Source of the DNA: Porticoccaceae bacterium
Lineage (GTDB): Bacteria > Pseudomonadota > Gammaproteobacteria > Pseudomonadales > Porticoccaceae
Reading direction: 5' to 3'
Length of the DNA stretch: 64,000 bases
Assembly (NCBI GenBank): GCA_018654575.1
Contig: JABILI010000096.1
Span: 30,906 to 94,905, forward strand
The position numbers and the translations under genes were made by a program. Numbering within the stretch: position 1 is the stretch's first letter; every line of letters begins with the position of its first letter. The notes under the pieces were generated by a model. That model was given only the letters and a program-made list of their open reading frames with translations. It did no database searches and had not been told where the DNA came from. Positions 26,410 to 35,851 of the stretch are shown piece after piece.

Positions 26410-27807
26410 TTACTTAGCAATATCGGCCACCGCAGCACGGCCTGCCAAACGTCCAAAAGTAGTTGCCGTAAGTAGCCCGTTACCCGCCAAATAGCCTGAA
26501 GCGTCAGGCCCGGAAATACCTCTAGCTGCGCCACCCCCTGCATAAAGATTAGGCAATGCTGACCCATCTTCTCGCAAGACACGCGCATGTTCATCCACTC
26601 GTAACCCCCCTTGGGTATGGAAGATCGCTCCCGTAACTTTTACAGCGTAAAAAGGCGCGCACAAAGGCTGCTTTCCTTTAAAGCTTCTCCCAAATTCATC
26701 ATCAGCGTCACTATCGACAAGACCCGTTATGTCCGACAGAGTTTGTGTAAGTTTATCTAGGGGTAGTTTAGTTTGTATACAGATATCTTGAAGGCTATCG
26801 CCATGGCGAACCGCCCCAGCATTAATTGCTTCGTTGTAATCATCAAACTCAAGCATTAAATTATGGCGCTGCTCGTCATAAAATGTCCAAGCGACTGAGC
26901 CCTCTTGGGATAGTACATCAACAGCCTGCTCCGAATAACCTCGAGCTTCATTAGAGAACCTCTTACCTTGTTGGTTAACCTGAATGCCTCCCTCAACGAT
27001 GCAGGGCCATAAAATGGGAATGCCAAAGCCCTTGGCTAGGCCTGCATGCCCCTGATAGGCACTCATGTCTGCAACAGCTGCACCAAGTGAATCCCCCCAG
27101 AGCACTGCATCTCCTTTATTCCCCGGGTGACCAAAAAACTCTCCACCTTCTATTTCTGGAATATATTGACTTAACATTTTGGGATTCCCTGCAAACCCAC
27201 AACAAGCCAATATAATGGCGCGACAACCCACATCTTCAATACTTTGGTCTGGCCTCTGAAATCGGACCCCATGAACCCGGCCACTGTCATCTGCAAAAAG
27301 ATTGGTAACGGTGGCATTGGTTAAAATGGACACCCCCTCTCGCTCAATAGCATTGCTTAAACTTCCCATCAATTCAGCACCAGATCTATTAGGCGTGCCA
27401 TGCATTCGCATGATGGAATGTCCTGGGTAAAGAAAGGTATCCACAAGCGTTAGCGGCACACCATAAGTATTTGATAACCATTCAATAGTATTGGCTGATT
27501 CCTGGGCCAGTGCCAACGCCATTTTTTCATCCGTTCGATTATTGGTCTTTGCGCAGATATCTTGTGCAAACTGCACGGCAGAATCAGTGATACTAGCTGC
27601 CCGTTGGGCTGAGGTCCCAGCACCTGGTATCAGGCCTGTTGACATTGCTGTAGTCCCAAGCGCACTGGCATCTCTTTCCAAGATTAAAACTTCAGCGCCA
27701 GCTTCGTGGGCGGCCAAACCAGCACAGAGTCCGCAGGCGCCTGCGCCAATAATGACAACGTCCAATTCAAAACTAAAATTAGCCTCAGATACGCTAAGAA
27801 TACTCAT
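26410..27807 (-). CDS. FAD-dependent reductase/dehydrogenase (fumarate-reductase flavoprotein type), cytoplasmic
   Basis: A 465-residue FAD_binding_2 flavoprotein. The dinucleotide fold DVVIIGAGACGLCAGLAAHEAG is near residues 16-37, and the C-terminal ARGISGPDASGYLAGNGLL segment closes the FAD site. The family includes fumarate, urocanate and 3-ketosteroid reductases and dehydrogenases, which add or remove hydrogen across a C-C bond next to a carbonyl. It has no export signal. It follows a Tat-exported homologue by 20 bases in one operon, so related chemistry may run on both sides of the membrane. It converges on the TRAP genes. Confidence 0.82.
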   Translation of the reverse strand: MSILSVSEANFSFELDVVIIGAGACGLCAGLAAHEAGAEVLILERDASALGTTAMSTGLIPGAGTSAQRAASITDSAVQFAQDICAKTNNRTDEKMALALAQESANTIEWLSNTYGVPLTLVDTFLYPGHSIMRMHGTPNRSGAELMGSLSNAIEREGVSILTNATVTNLFADDSGRVHGVRFQRPDQSIEDVGCRAIILACCGFAGNPKMLSQYIPEIEGGEFFGHPGNKGDAVLWGDSLGAAVADMSAYQGHAGLAKGFGIPILWPCIVEGGIQVNQQGKRFSNEARGYSEQAVDVLSQEGSVAWTFYDEQRHNLMLEFDDYNEAINAGAVRHGDSLQDICIQTKLPLDKLTQTLSDITGLVDSDADDEFGRSFKGKQPLCAPFYAVKVTGAIFHTQGGLRVDEHARVLREDGSALPNLYAGGGAARGISGPDASGYLAGNGLLTATTFGRLAGRAAVADIAK

Positions 27808-27827
27808 AATTAAAATCTATATAAAAG

Positions 27828-29420
27828 TTAGGTTTCTGTTATCAAACAACTTGCTACTCGACTATCTTGGGACTGCGTATATTGACAGGCATTTCTGGCA
27901 GCAATTCGCCCTAAAGTGATGGCCGGCCCAACGCTCATGCCACTTAAAACTGCAGTCCCCATCATCTGTGCGGAGCCTATAGTTTCACCAGCAGCATAAA
28001 GTCCATCAATCACTTTTCCGCTGGACTCAACCGCCTGCAATAAATGATTGACGGCAACACCACCATGAGAAATTAAGATGCTTCCGGTTATGGGGATACT
28101 ATAAAAGGGCCCCTCATCAATCGGACTATCTAGCCTCTGCCTATTAAACTTCTCATCAACCCCAGTAACAACTGATCGATTATATTCTGTCACAGTCTTC
28201 ACTAGTTGCTGTACTGGAATACCCATCTTTCGCCCAAGCCCTCGAATAGACTGAGCTTTCTTAACAATGCCACTGGAAACTTGACGATCTAACTGCTGCT
28301 GGTCCCAGTCCTTCACACCAATCTCATTATTAATTTTAGATTTTTTATCCAAAATCATGAAATACCCGAAGTCAGTCTGAGCTAAGAATGCTCGCTCCCT
28401 TTCATCCGGATTAATTGCATGTTCATTGACAAATCTTTCACCCTGCTTATTTACCCAAATACCCTGCGGATAGTGTTTCGGTGGAAACATCAGCCGCCCT
28501 CTAGCGCCATCAATTGCACCTGGAAAGGATACGAAATGGCCCATATTAATGAGCTCTGCACCAGCCTGTTGCGCCATAATAAGTCCATCACCCGACGCAT
28601 GGGGGAGGCAAACGACCTTAGATTTCGCAATCTTGGGGTTATATTTCTCTTTCAGAACCTGACTGGCGCCATAACCACCAGTAGTCAGTATTACCGCTTT
28701 GGCCATAAAGTCAGACGCTTTCCCTGAGTCGTCGTCCACAGCGATACCTGTAACTGTCCCTGAGTCATCTTGGAGCAGCTTGGTGACCTTTGCTCTCAGT
28801 AGCAACTTGATGTCTCCCCGATCAATACGCTTCTCCAACTCTGTCCGCAAAGGTCCCAATAAAGAACGCCCATAATCTGGGCCCATATAGGTCCGAGCTG
28901 AACTGTAATGCTCATGATCATCCTCAAAGAAAGGAGATTCTGGTGTAAATTCAACACCAATCTCGGCTAACCAATCAATCATCGCTGCAGCATTTTCAAC
29001 TGCAATTTTTAATAATTCAGAGTTGTTGCTGTACTTGCCCATGCGCATAGCATCGCGGTAGTGCAGGGCTGGAGAATCCTCAATACCTTTTTCAATCTGT
29101 AACTTGCTATCGGCGCCACTGATATGCCCACCTGAAATATTCAACATACCGCCAATAAATGGATTCTTGTCTACAAGTAAAACCCTAACGCCAAGATCGG
29201 CAGCTTGAATAGCGGCCGGAATGCCCGCATTACCAGCACCTACAATAACAAGATCGGCAATAGGGTTTGATGGTTTTATTGCTGTTTTTATCGACTCGAA
29301 TTCATTAGCTCGCAACGGCCCAGAGTTCATAGCTCCCAAAGTGCCCATGCTAACGCCTAAAGCTACCGTTCTCTTGATCGCTCTTCGACGGTCTACGCTT
29401 TCTCCTTTAGACATTACCAA
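27828..29420 (-). CDS. FAD-dependent reductase/dehydrogenase with Tat signal
   Basis: A 530-residue FAD_binding_2 flavoprotein with an N-terminal twin-arginine type signal (DRRRAIKRTVALGVSMGTLG), so it is probably periplasmic. The FAD fold DLVIVGAGNAGIPAAIQAADLG starts near residue 57, and TGGYGASQVL and the C-terminal GTAVLSGMSVGPAITLGR complete the family pattern. Soluble periplasmic members usually take electrons from a c-type cytochrome. No haem domain is fused here, but a dihaem cytochrome c is encoded 3 kb away. It could reduce an unsaturated acid before uptake by the TRAP system. Confidence 0.82.
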   Translation of the reverse strand: MVMSKGESVDRRRAIKRTVALGVSMGTLGAMNSGPLRANEFESIKTAIKPSNPIADLVIVGAGNAGIPAAIQAADLGVRVLLVDKNPFIGGMLNISGGHISGADSKLQIEKGIEDSPALHYRDAMRMGKYSNNSELLKIAVENAAAMIDWLAEIGVEFTPESPFFEDDHEHYSSARTYMGPDYGRSLLGPLRTELEKRIDRGDIKLLLRAKVTKLLQDDSGTVTGIAVDDDSGKASDFMAKAVILTTGGYGASQVLKEKYNPKIAKSKVVCLPHASGDGLIMAQQAGAELINMGHFVSFPGAIDGARGRLMFPPKHYPQGIWVNKQGERFVNEHAINPDERERAFLAQTDFGYFMILDKKSKINNEIGVKDWDQQQLDRQVSSGIVKKAQSIRGLGRKMGIPVQQLVKTVTEYNRSVVTGVDEKFNRQRLDSPIDEGPFYSIPITGSILISHGGVAVNHLLQAVESSGKVIDGLYAAGETIGSAQMMGTAVLSGMSVGPAITLGRIAARNACQYTQSQDSRVASCLITET

Positions 29421-29483
29421 CCTCTCCCAGAGCTAATTATCGGCATTATCTTTTAGATTCATTCTATTTTAGAGCCAAAATAA

Positions 29484-29515
29484 AGCCGGGGCAACTAACT
29501 ATAGCTGCCCCGGCT
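29484..29515 (-). terminator. Rho-independent terminator of the TonB receptor gene
   Basis: AGCCGGGGCA and TGCCCCGGCT form a ten-base GC-rich stem with a twelve-base loop. On the minus strand the hairpin is followed by TTTATTTTGG, right after the receptor stop codon. Confidence 0.88.
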
Positions 29516-29539
29516 CGATATACATTGGCTAAGAACGGT

Positions 29540-32176
29540 TTAGAAATTAAACGAAGCTCTTACACCAAATACTCTCTTATCAGGAAGTGACACGGTCAAT
29601 ACTCGAGGCCCTGCGGCAGTCGCACCACCCCCCATTTCGCCTGAGATTCCTGAAAGGTCCCACATCGCCTGAAGTCCTTTTGACTGCTCATCTTCAAAAC
29701 AGTTAGTACAGAACAACTCAAATCGATATGATTCAGTATCTAAGCCTACTCTTAAGTTTAACTTCTGACCCGTACCGGTGTGGGCAAGCATCGCATTTGA
29801 TGCGTACATTTTCCCTGTATAGATCAGATCTGCGCGAGCAAACAATTCGCCAGCTTCAACACCTTTGTTGAAGTCTAGCGATAAGCTACCACTGGTTTTT
29901 GGGTATCTAGAGAACTCGTTCCCTTGAGCCAAAGTGTCATCTCCCAAGAGGTCTTTAGCATCTCCACTTAAGAATTTATTGCCAAGTTCACTATCATTCA
30001 ATGCATAAGTGAAACCTAAGGTCAGGTTTTCGTTCAGCAGCACAGTACCCTCAACTTCCAAACCATTTAGCTCAGCATTACCGCCCTGACTCGTGACATT
30101 GCCTGTGAGTGTTTGAACCCCATCAACGGTATAATACGCTACAGAAGGGATGTGGACATTGGTAAGATCAGTTGAATAGTACGCTGCTGATACAAAGCCT
30201 CGCCCATCAAGGAAGCTGCGCTTGAGACCGAGTTCCCAGTTCTCAGCAACTTCTTCATCAACCTGAACATCCGCTCCGCCTGTCTGAGCAGCAATCTCAG
30301 CAAGCTGTGAATCACTTAGCCCAACCAATGATGGATTGAACAAGCCAGGTAGCGTACCTTCAGCATAACTCACATAAATAGTAGTATCTTCGTTAGGCTT
30401 AAAGTCTGCAATAACGCGAGGCATCGTGCTTGTGAATTCGCCACCCGCATTACGCACTTCAGTTGGATCCCAAGCACCTCCACTATAATTATTACTACCT
30501 TCATAGACGTCATCCTTCTGACGTCGCACTTCAGCACTTATACTCAACTTATCACTTACATCATATGACAAGGTCGCGTATACCGCGCTAGTGTTTATGT
30601 TTGCCCACTGCGTGTTAGAAGAGTTAGACGTTTGCTGGCCATACCATCCACAGCGATCAGCACCCCACGCATTACAAAGAGGTACATTACCTCCCTCTAT
30701 TGGATTTCCAGTTCGAATAGGGTCACCATTTGCACCGTCATTTCGAAGTGTATATCCAAACATGGAACCAATGATCTGAGATATATTGTCTATTTCCATA
30801 TCACTGTATCCCACAGACCAACGAAGACTTTGATCATCAGAAGAGGATAACCGCACTTCCCAAGAAGAATCTTCCATCGATTGCATTCTAAGATCCTGTG
30901 AATCAGCTGGGTGATTTGCCCAGAACGAACCCCAAATAGCACCACCCTGTCCCGAAAGGTCAAGATCTTCCGTTGCTCGGCGGTCGAGGTCATTGTGAGA
31001 ACCGTAGCTATTTTCGTGAGCAGCATAGATAACGTTTAGATTCATGCCGTTATCAAAGTTATAGTCAACGTTCAAGCTAACTTCCTGAGCCTCTCGCTCC
31101 AAGCCGAAGTGGTCTGGTGCTACCATATCAGGGGTATTACGGAGACCATTTGCAAGCGGGAACGTGCCATCAAGGTGGCTGTTTAGCATGGCGAGGGCTC
31201 TAGGGGAGCCCGTATCCATGCCAATGTGCGCAGCCGAAGGCATAGGCACTTCGCCACAAATATAATCCAATGGAACCGTTGGATGACTTAGACCATTAAC
31301 CGGATCATAGGCCAAACGATTAACCATTGCTCCTGGCCGACAATTAGTGTAACCACTGCGATAGTCAAGTGCTGTTGCCGCATCAGGACCATCATCATCT
31401 TTCCAGGTATGGAAGCGTAATTTTGCAGACAGATTGTCATTTGGGTTAAACGCAAGAGTCAAAGCAAAGTCATCAGTTGACCTGTCACCTAGTCTTTGAC
31501 CGGCAACCGCAGCATTATCGTAATGCCCATCGGTTTCATAACTACTTGCTGTCAAACGATAGCCAATACTATCCGTCAATGGTCCATCGAGTGAAATACC
31601 ACGCCGAGACAAGCCATACTGACCGGATGTGACATCAATCCTGCCAGAAAACTCTTCGCCTGGATCTTTAGTGATAATGTTTAAGGCACCAGTGTAAGTA
31701 GAACGTCCAAAGTGCGCCCCTTGAGGTCCTTTAAGTACCTCGATTCGCTCTACACTTTCCATTCCACCAAATTCTGGTCCAATAGTAGGAGCGCCATCAA
31801 TAAAGACACTCGCCGCCTGACGATGCATTAAATCTGTTCGCGGGTTCATGCCTCTGAAAATAAGACGTCTACTTTCGCGACTATTTTTACCCACAGCATT
31901 CTCTGAGTAGAAGAAGCCTGGACTAAAAGAGACAATGTCTTGTAATTCATTTATACCCTTAACCTCAATATCGTGAGAGGTTAGAGCCGTAATAGTATAT
32001 GGCGCATCTTGGATTGATTCATCACGCTTTCGTGCAGTTACTGTGATTTCCTCTAACTGCAAACGCTCGTCGTCCTGCGCGTTGGCAACTGATACAAATC
32101 CAGACCCTGCTGCAATCGTCATAGCCATTAAGAGACTTGCTCTTTTGAACTGTAATTTCATTAACTTATTTTTCAT
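29540..32176 (-). CDS. TonB-dependent outer-membrane receptor
   Basis: An 878-residue receptor with a Sec signal peptide ending near SVANAQ. A TonB box (EEITVTARKRDES) comes next, followed by the plug domain (DAPYTITALTSHDIEVKGINELQDIVSF) and a long beta barrel ending in phenylalanine (VRASFNF). It imports a large or scarce compound across the outer membrane. The many Asn/Gly-rich loops suit a non-siderophore substrate, but that is not decisive. No TonB/ExbBD genes are here. It shares a 494-base intergenic region carrying a motif-1 site with the divergent cytochrome c gene, so it is likely coregulated with the catabolic genes. Confidence 0.92.
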   Translation of the reverse strand: MKNKLMKLQFKRASLLMAMTIAAGSGFVSVANAQDDERLQLEEITVTARKRDESIQDAPYTITALTSHDIEVKGINELQDIVSFSPGFFYSENAVGKNSRESRRLIFRGMNPRTDLMHRQAASVFIDGAPTIGPEFGGMESVERIEVLKGPQGAHFGRSTYTGALNIITKDPGEEFSGRIDVTSGQYGLSRRGISLDGPLTDSIGYRLTASSYETDGHYDNAAVAGQRLGDRSTDDFALTLAFNPNDNLSAKLRFHTWKDDDGPDAATALDYRSGYTNCRPGAMVNRLAYDPVNGLSHPTVPLDYICGEVPMPSAAHIGMDTGSPRALAMLNSHLDGTFPLANGLRNTPDMVAPDHFGLEREAQEVSLNVDYNFDNGMNLNVIYAAHENSYGSHNDLDRRATEDLDLSGQGGAIWGSFWANHPADSQDLRMQSMEDSSWEVRLSSSDDQSLRWSVGYSDMEIDNISQIIGSMFGYTLRNDGANGDPIRTGNPIEGGNVPLCNAWGADRCGWYGQQTSNSSNTQWANINTSAVYATLSYDVSDKLSISAEVRRQKDDVYEGSNNYSGGAWDPTEVRNAGGEFTSTMPRVIADFKPNEDTTIYVSYAEGTLPGLFNPSLVGLSDSQLAEIAAQTGGADVQVDEEVAENWELGLKRSFLDGRGFVSAAYYSTDLTNVHIPSVAYYTVDGVQTLTGNVTSQGGNAELNGLEVEGTVLLNENLTLGFTYALNDSELGNKFLSGDAKDLLGDDTLAQGNEFSRYPKTSGSLSLDFNKGVEAGELFARADLIYTGKMYASNAMLAHTGTGQKLNLRVGLDTESYRFELFCTNCFEDEQSKGLQAMWDLSGISGEMGGGATAAGPRVLTVSLPDKRVFGVRASFNF

Positions 32177-32387
32177 GTAATTTACCCCTATCTGACTGTA
32201 AAAAGTATCACCTTATAGATCTACCACACAGCCTTATCTACATTAAACAATCGGCTTTGTTGATACCCGACTCCCCCCAACTCCACACAGGCAACCCTCT
32301 AAAAAAATAAAATTTTCCTGTTGGAGTCTTTTCACTCTAATTCGGATGGTTCACGATGTCAAATAATTCTTATACATATTTTATAAA

Positions 32388-32401
32388 TTCATATATATGT
32401 A
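32388..32401 (+). promoter_or_regulatory. Motif 1 copy (TTCATATATATGTA)
   Basis: The left arm is perfect and the right arm has one mismatch (TGTA for TGAA). The upstream flank TGTCAAATAATTCTTATA is identical over 18 bases to the flank of the copy before the IclR gene. Confidence 0.5.
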
Positions 32402-32510
32402 TAATGTATTTATCTCAACTATTGAAGTAACATCGTTTTAACATCGCTATTATTGCTCTCACTTAATCTGTAATTCGTCTATGTGTTCTTTTACTACAGT
32501 TACATGAATT

Positions 32511-32530
32511 TATTGACATTTATTGACATT
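32511..32530. repeat. Tandem TATTGACATT repeat giving two TTGACA boxes
   Basis: Two exact ten-base repeats place TTGACA at 32513 and again at 32523. The second is 17 bases from TATGCA (32546-32551), an acceptable sigma70 spacing, so this may be the promoter of the cytochrome c and DUF1838-like genes. Confidence 0.4.
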
Positions 32531-32553
32531 TAATTAAAGTATTATTATGCAAG

Positions 32554-32567
32554 TGTAAGCGCTAATA
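32554..32567. promoter_or_regulatory. Weak LacI-type operator candidate (TGTAAGCGCTAATA)
   Basis: The left half TGTAAGCG matches LacI-family operators and the right half is degenerate. It would lie at the start of transcription of the promoter proposed at 32523-32551. It is related to the better sites at 40831, 50455 and 62466. Confidence 0.3.
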
Positions 32568-32670
32568 GAAAGGTCGTATGAGAAATTTGGTAGTATAGGT
32601 AGATCTGTGAAAGGTAACTTAGCTAGACGCTACAGAGAAATTAGCCGTACAAAATTAGAGCGTAGAAACC

Positions 32671-33300
32671 ATGAAGAAAAAATTAACTAATCTCATTTTA
32701 ATAACCGCCGCTTTTTTGGGGGCCTGGACAGTCAATGCCAATCCAGACATAGAAAAGGGCGAAAAGCTATTCCAAATGTGTGCTGCATGCCATGGGCAGT
32801 CGGGTGAAGGAAGTCAGAACCTAAATGCTCCTGCCAGCGCTGGTCAAAGTCAGTGGTATGTCAAACAACAACTCAATAATTTCCGGGCGAGCATTCGAGG
32901 ATCTCATCCAGAAGATAGCTACGGTCGTCAAATGATACCAATGGCAACTATCCTAAAAGATGAGCAAGCAGTCATGGATGTCTCAAGCTTTATCGAGACT
33001 CTGCCCTTAACAACACCCAAGACAACACTAACTGCAGATCCTAGCTCGGGAAAGGCTTCTTACGGCATCTGCGCATCCTGCCATGGAACCTCTGGCGAAG
33101 GGATTGCAGCTCTTAATGCGCCGCGCCTGTCACATCAGCATGACTGGTACATAGTTCGACAACTTAAAAATTTCAAACAAGGCATTAGAGGCTCTCATGC
33201 CAAAGATCATTACGGGAGCCAGATGCGCAGTATGGCCCTCATTCTCGCCAGTGATAAACAAATCGATGAAGTCGCAGCTTATATCAGCACGCTCGAATGA
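32671..33300 (+). CDS. Dihaem cytochrome c (c4-like), periplasmic
   Basis: A 209-residue protein with a Sec signal (LTNLILITAAFLGAWTVNA, cleavage before NPD) and two class I cytochrome domains. Haem sites are C37-H41 (CAACH) and C134-H138 (CASCH). Met in QMIPMA and QMRSMA are the likely sixth ligands. The two halves are clear internal repeats, as in cytochrome c4. It probably carries electrons from a periplasmic dehydrogenase (Tat flavoenzyme, quinohaemoprotein or the next gene's product) to the oxidase. The DUF1838-like gene follows after 70 bases. Confidence 0.9.
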   Translation: MKKKLTNLILITAAFLGAWTVNANPDIEKGEKLFQMCAACHGQSGEGSQNLNAPASAGQSQWYVKQQLNNFRASIRGSHPEDSYGRQMIPMATILKDEQAVMDVSSFIETLPLTTPKTTLTADPSSGKASYGICASCHGTSGEGIAALNAPRLSHQHDWYIVRQLKNFKQGIRGSHAKDHYGSQMRSMALILASDKQIDEVAAYISTLE

Positions 33301-33370
33301 ATGAACGTAACATACTTAGAGCGCATCGAACCAAATCCCTCTAACCTAATAATATCAAAGGCTTGATAAT

Positions 33371-34249
33371 ATGGATTCTACGATAGACAGACGCACTCTT
33401 CTGCAAGGGTTAGGTGCTTTATCCTTAGCTAGTGCTACAGGAAGGCTGCATGCTAAATCTGGCTCAACAAATAATGGACCGGCTATAGACTTCTCTGACG
33501 ACGTCGAAAACTTGCGAGCCTACGCAAAACTAGCAGGTACTGTCGAAGACGGTATGGTGCATTATTGGTATTCCGGCACAATCTATGGTTTTACTCCTGA
33601 AAAAACGGCGGCTATGGTGGGCTGGACAGGGCTACTTAAGATGGTCTGGCGTAATCTAGGGAATGGGTCTTTTCATTTCCGCAATTACGACCTTGCTTAT
33701 TTTACTGAGCCCGGGAAAAGTGCCCGTATTGACCAATTCGTTAATCCTTTCACTGGAAAAATCAATCGTCCTATCGACGTAGTTGGGGGTCCGTTTGACG
33801 TTGTTTTATCACCCAAACAGTATCCCTGGATTATGTCAGGTAATGATATTTGGGTGACTGAGCCTAATTTCTTTAAGTATAAAAATAGACTAGACCCGCA
33901 AGAGTGGCCTCAAGCATCCAGCGGAGAATTGTTGAATATGCTTTATCTGGATGGCTTTCAAGGCAAGCTATCTGATATTCAAGACGAAAGTATTAAGAGC
34001 GCCGCTTCAACATTGAATATTCATCATGTCAATCCTTGGTACCCATTCTTTATGATGGGCCAACGCACCGGCGTCAATGTTTGGCATGGGCATGGGAAAA
34101 AGGTTATGGAGTTGTCGGACATTTCACCAGAAGTACTTGCGTACGTAGAGGAAGTAAGCCCGGGATTTATTGAATCTGACCAACCTTGGCCAACCCGAAC
34201 TGACAGTTACAAAGAGTATAAAGAGCAGCGTAAGCCAAGTAATAAATAG
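33371..34249 (+). CDS. DUF1838-like exported protein
   Basis: A 292-residue protein with a twin-arginine signal (DRRTLLQGLGALSLASATGRLHA). The body resembles DUF1838 proteins (SGTIYGFTPEKTAAMVGWTGL, RNYDLAYFTEPG). No catalytic motif or known reaction is visible to me. Tat export suggests it folds, or binds a cofactor, before reaching the periplasm. It is cotranscribed with a dihaem cytochrome c, so a redox partnership is possible, but this is inference only. Confidence 0.75.
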   Translation: MDSTIDRRTLLQGLGALSLASATGRLHAKSGSTNNGPAIDFSDDVENLRAYAKLAGTVEDGMVHYWYSGTIYGFTPEKTAAMVGWTGLLKMVWRNLGNGSFHFRNYDLAYFTEPGKSARIDQFVNPFTGKINRPIDVVGGPFDVVLSPKQYPWIMSGNDIWVTEPNFFKYKNRLDPQEWPQASSGELLNMLYLDGFQGKLSDIQDESIKSAASTLNIHHVNPWYPFFMMGQRTGVNVWHGHGKKVMELSDISPEVLAYVEEVSPGFIESDQPWPTRTDSYKEYKEQRKPSNK

Positions 34250-34282
34250 GCTCTCAAGCAATAATTCACTTTAGGCTTAAGA

Positions 34283-34681
34283 TCAGTCTGCTGACTTAAG
34301 TTCTTCCTGTTCCTTGTGCCATTTCTCCGTTACATCTCGGATAATAGCTGATATCCCCAAAACCTTACTCTCTTGAAGAATAATGTTAACTGAAAACTCT
34401 ATAGAAATGCGACGGCCGTCTTTATGGCAGGCTGGAACACAAAGCATCTTAGACTTATAAGCTGTCTTCCCCGTATCAATTACACGCTCATAACCGCGTT
34501 GGTGTCTTGCAAGAAATCGATCAGGGACAATAAGAGCCAGAGACGAACCAATAGCCTCATCAGCGGTATATCCAAAGATTGTCTCAGCACCCTTATTCCA
34601 CAATCGAATGATTTCATCATTGTCAGCAAACAGGATACCTTCGGAAACGGACTCTACTACCTGACGATATAGGTTTCCCAT
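34283..34681 (-). CDS. Single PAS-domain protein
   Basis: A 132-residue cytoplasmic protein made of one PAS domain with its PAC extension (SVSEGILFADNDEIIRLWNKGAETIFGYTADEAIG, then GISAIIRDVTEKW). No kinase, GGDEF or DNA-binding part is attached, so it would have to act as a sensor or redox module for another protein. It resembles the N-terminal PAS of sensor kinases and could be a detached fragment. It follows the second exported cupin gene by 54 bases and may be cotranscribed with it. Confidence 0.8.
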   Translation of the reverse strand: MGNLYRQVVESVSEGILFADNDEIIRLWNKGAETIFGYTADEAIGSSLALIVPDRFLARHQRGYERVIDTGKTAYKSKMLCVPACHKDGRRISIEFSVNIILQESKVLGISAIIRDVTEKWHKEQEELKSAD

Positions 34682-34735
34682 TTTAGTATGGCTCCATGCA
34701 ACATAGAAAGATCAAAGGTATCTTCAAGGCGGCTC

Positions 34736-35728
34736 CTAAGGAAGTATTTTCCAGTCTTCAATCAGCCCGCCCCCTGATTTAGTTCCTTCAGCATAGGTCA
34801 CGTCAAGCCACATGACTCCTGAGTCCGTTAGAGGCCCTTCACCCCAAGCCCAGATGCTTTTTGGTGGTTGATTAATAAAAAAGTCCTGTGTGGCCACCAC
34901 GATTTTACCTGGATCGTCCGGCCCAGAAGCATTCAAGATCTTGATATCTCCATACAGAACATACATAAACCTCTGCGCACTATCATAGTAGCTTCTCTCA
35001 GGCCCACCAGAATGATGCCAACCTGGAGGAGCATAACGAAGTTTGGCTCTAAACCCGCCGGCCATCCCGTCATATAGCCATTTTACCAATACTCCAGGTA
35101 ACTCCGCATCTTCCTCCCACTCCATCACCTCTGGTGTGGCAGTCTGCTGATAATGGGGTTGATAGAACTGCTTAACTGTCTTCCAGTCATCCGTGTACAT
35201 TGGACTATCGGGATCTAAAACATAGTTTTTACCCCCCTCAGCAAAAAGTAATTGTGTTGAACCAGGGGTGACGCGCTGCCTCTCCATTGCATCACTCCGA
35301 TTACCATGGATACTAAACGCCGGTCGATACATCCAAGTTCCTTGTCGCATTTCGACAAGAGTCCCTTTTTTTTGATTAGGGGAAACAAACTCATAAAGAA
35401 GGAAATCACCATCAAGCACATAACCCCATTCTGCGAAGTTATGGTAATGACGATCTTTATTTACAGCATCCCAACCCGGTGAAAAATGGGTGTAAAATAA
35501 AATGGCACCACTCTTGTTGGTATAAAGAAGCTTCCCTTTTGTCGTCTGCTTGCTTCCCATTCGAAAACGTTCATCCCAAGGTAAGGAATTGACATCGACG
35601 ATACCCAAGGGCACCCATTCTCTTTTGTCTTTGGCTTCAACATTGCCTGTTGCTAAAGTCCACAATAAGGTACAAACACAAACGGTTAGCACGACATTTT
35701 TCATTTCTTGGCCTCTTTCATAGTTCAT
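34736..35728 (-). CDS. Exported two-cupin protein (paralogue 2)
   Basis: A 330-residue paralogue of the protein at 15847-16824. Long shared stretches include the RH(F/Y)H..EWGYVL segment, SIHG and RVTPG. FFINQPPKSIWAWGEG is also nearly identical. An internal ATG at 35704 (MKNVVLTVCVCTLLW) has GAGG seven bases upstream and gives a standard Sec signal ending near NVEA, so I prefer it to the first ATG. The likely metal-binding histidines of the first cupin repeat are kept. Function is unknown. It lies between an SSS symporter and a PAS protein, and the other copy lies beside an NCS1 permease, so each paralogue travels with a carrier. Confidence 0.72.
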   Translation of the reverse strand: MNYERGQEMKNVVLTVCVCTLLWTLATGNVEAKDKREWVPLGIVDVNSLPWDERFRMGSKQTTKGKLLYTNKSGAILFYTHFSPGWDAVNKDRHYHNFAEWGYVLDGDFLLYEFVSPNQKKGTLVEMRQGTWMYRPAFSIHGNRSDAMERQRVTPGSTQLLFAEGGKNYVLDPDSPMYTDDWKTVKQFYQPHYQQTATPEVMEWEEDAELPGVLVKWLYDGMAGGFRAKLRYAPPGWHHSGGPERSYYDSAQRFMYVLYGDIKILNASGPDDPGKIVVATQDFFINQPPKSIWAWGEGPLTDSGVMWLDVTYAEGTKSGGGLIEDWKILP

Positions 35729-35851
35729 AGGCTCTTAATCAATATAATTTTCAAACTGTGCATTAGAATATATGCTTTATCGTACTCTGGTCTTAAACAG
35801 CATATTCTGGAATTTCAGATCTGCCAGCCACTAAGCATATAACGGATTATC

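Larger units (their letters stand above)
32177..32670. other. 494-base divergent intergenic region with a motif-1 site and a promoter-like stretch
   Basis: Non-coding, very AT-rich region between the TonB receptor (minus) and cytochrome c (plus) genes. It holds TGTCAAATAATTCTTATA leading into TTCATATATATGTA (32388-32401). It also holds a tandem ten-base repeat TATTGACATT (32511-32530) and a LacI-like TGTAAGCGCT (from 32554). No small gene is evident. Confidence 0.6.
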
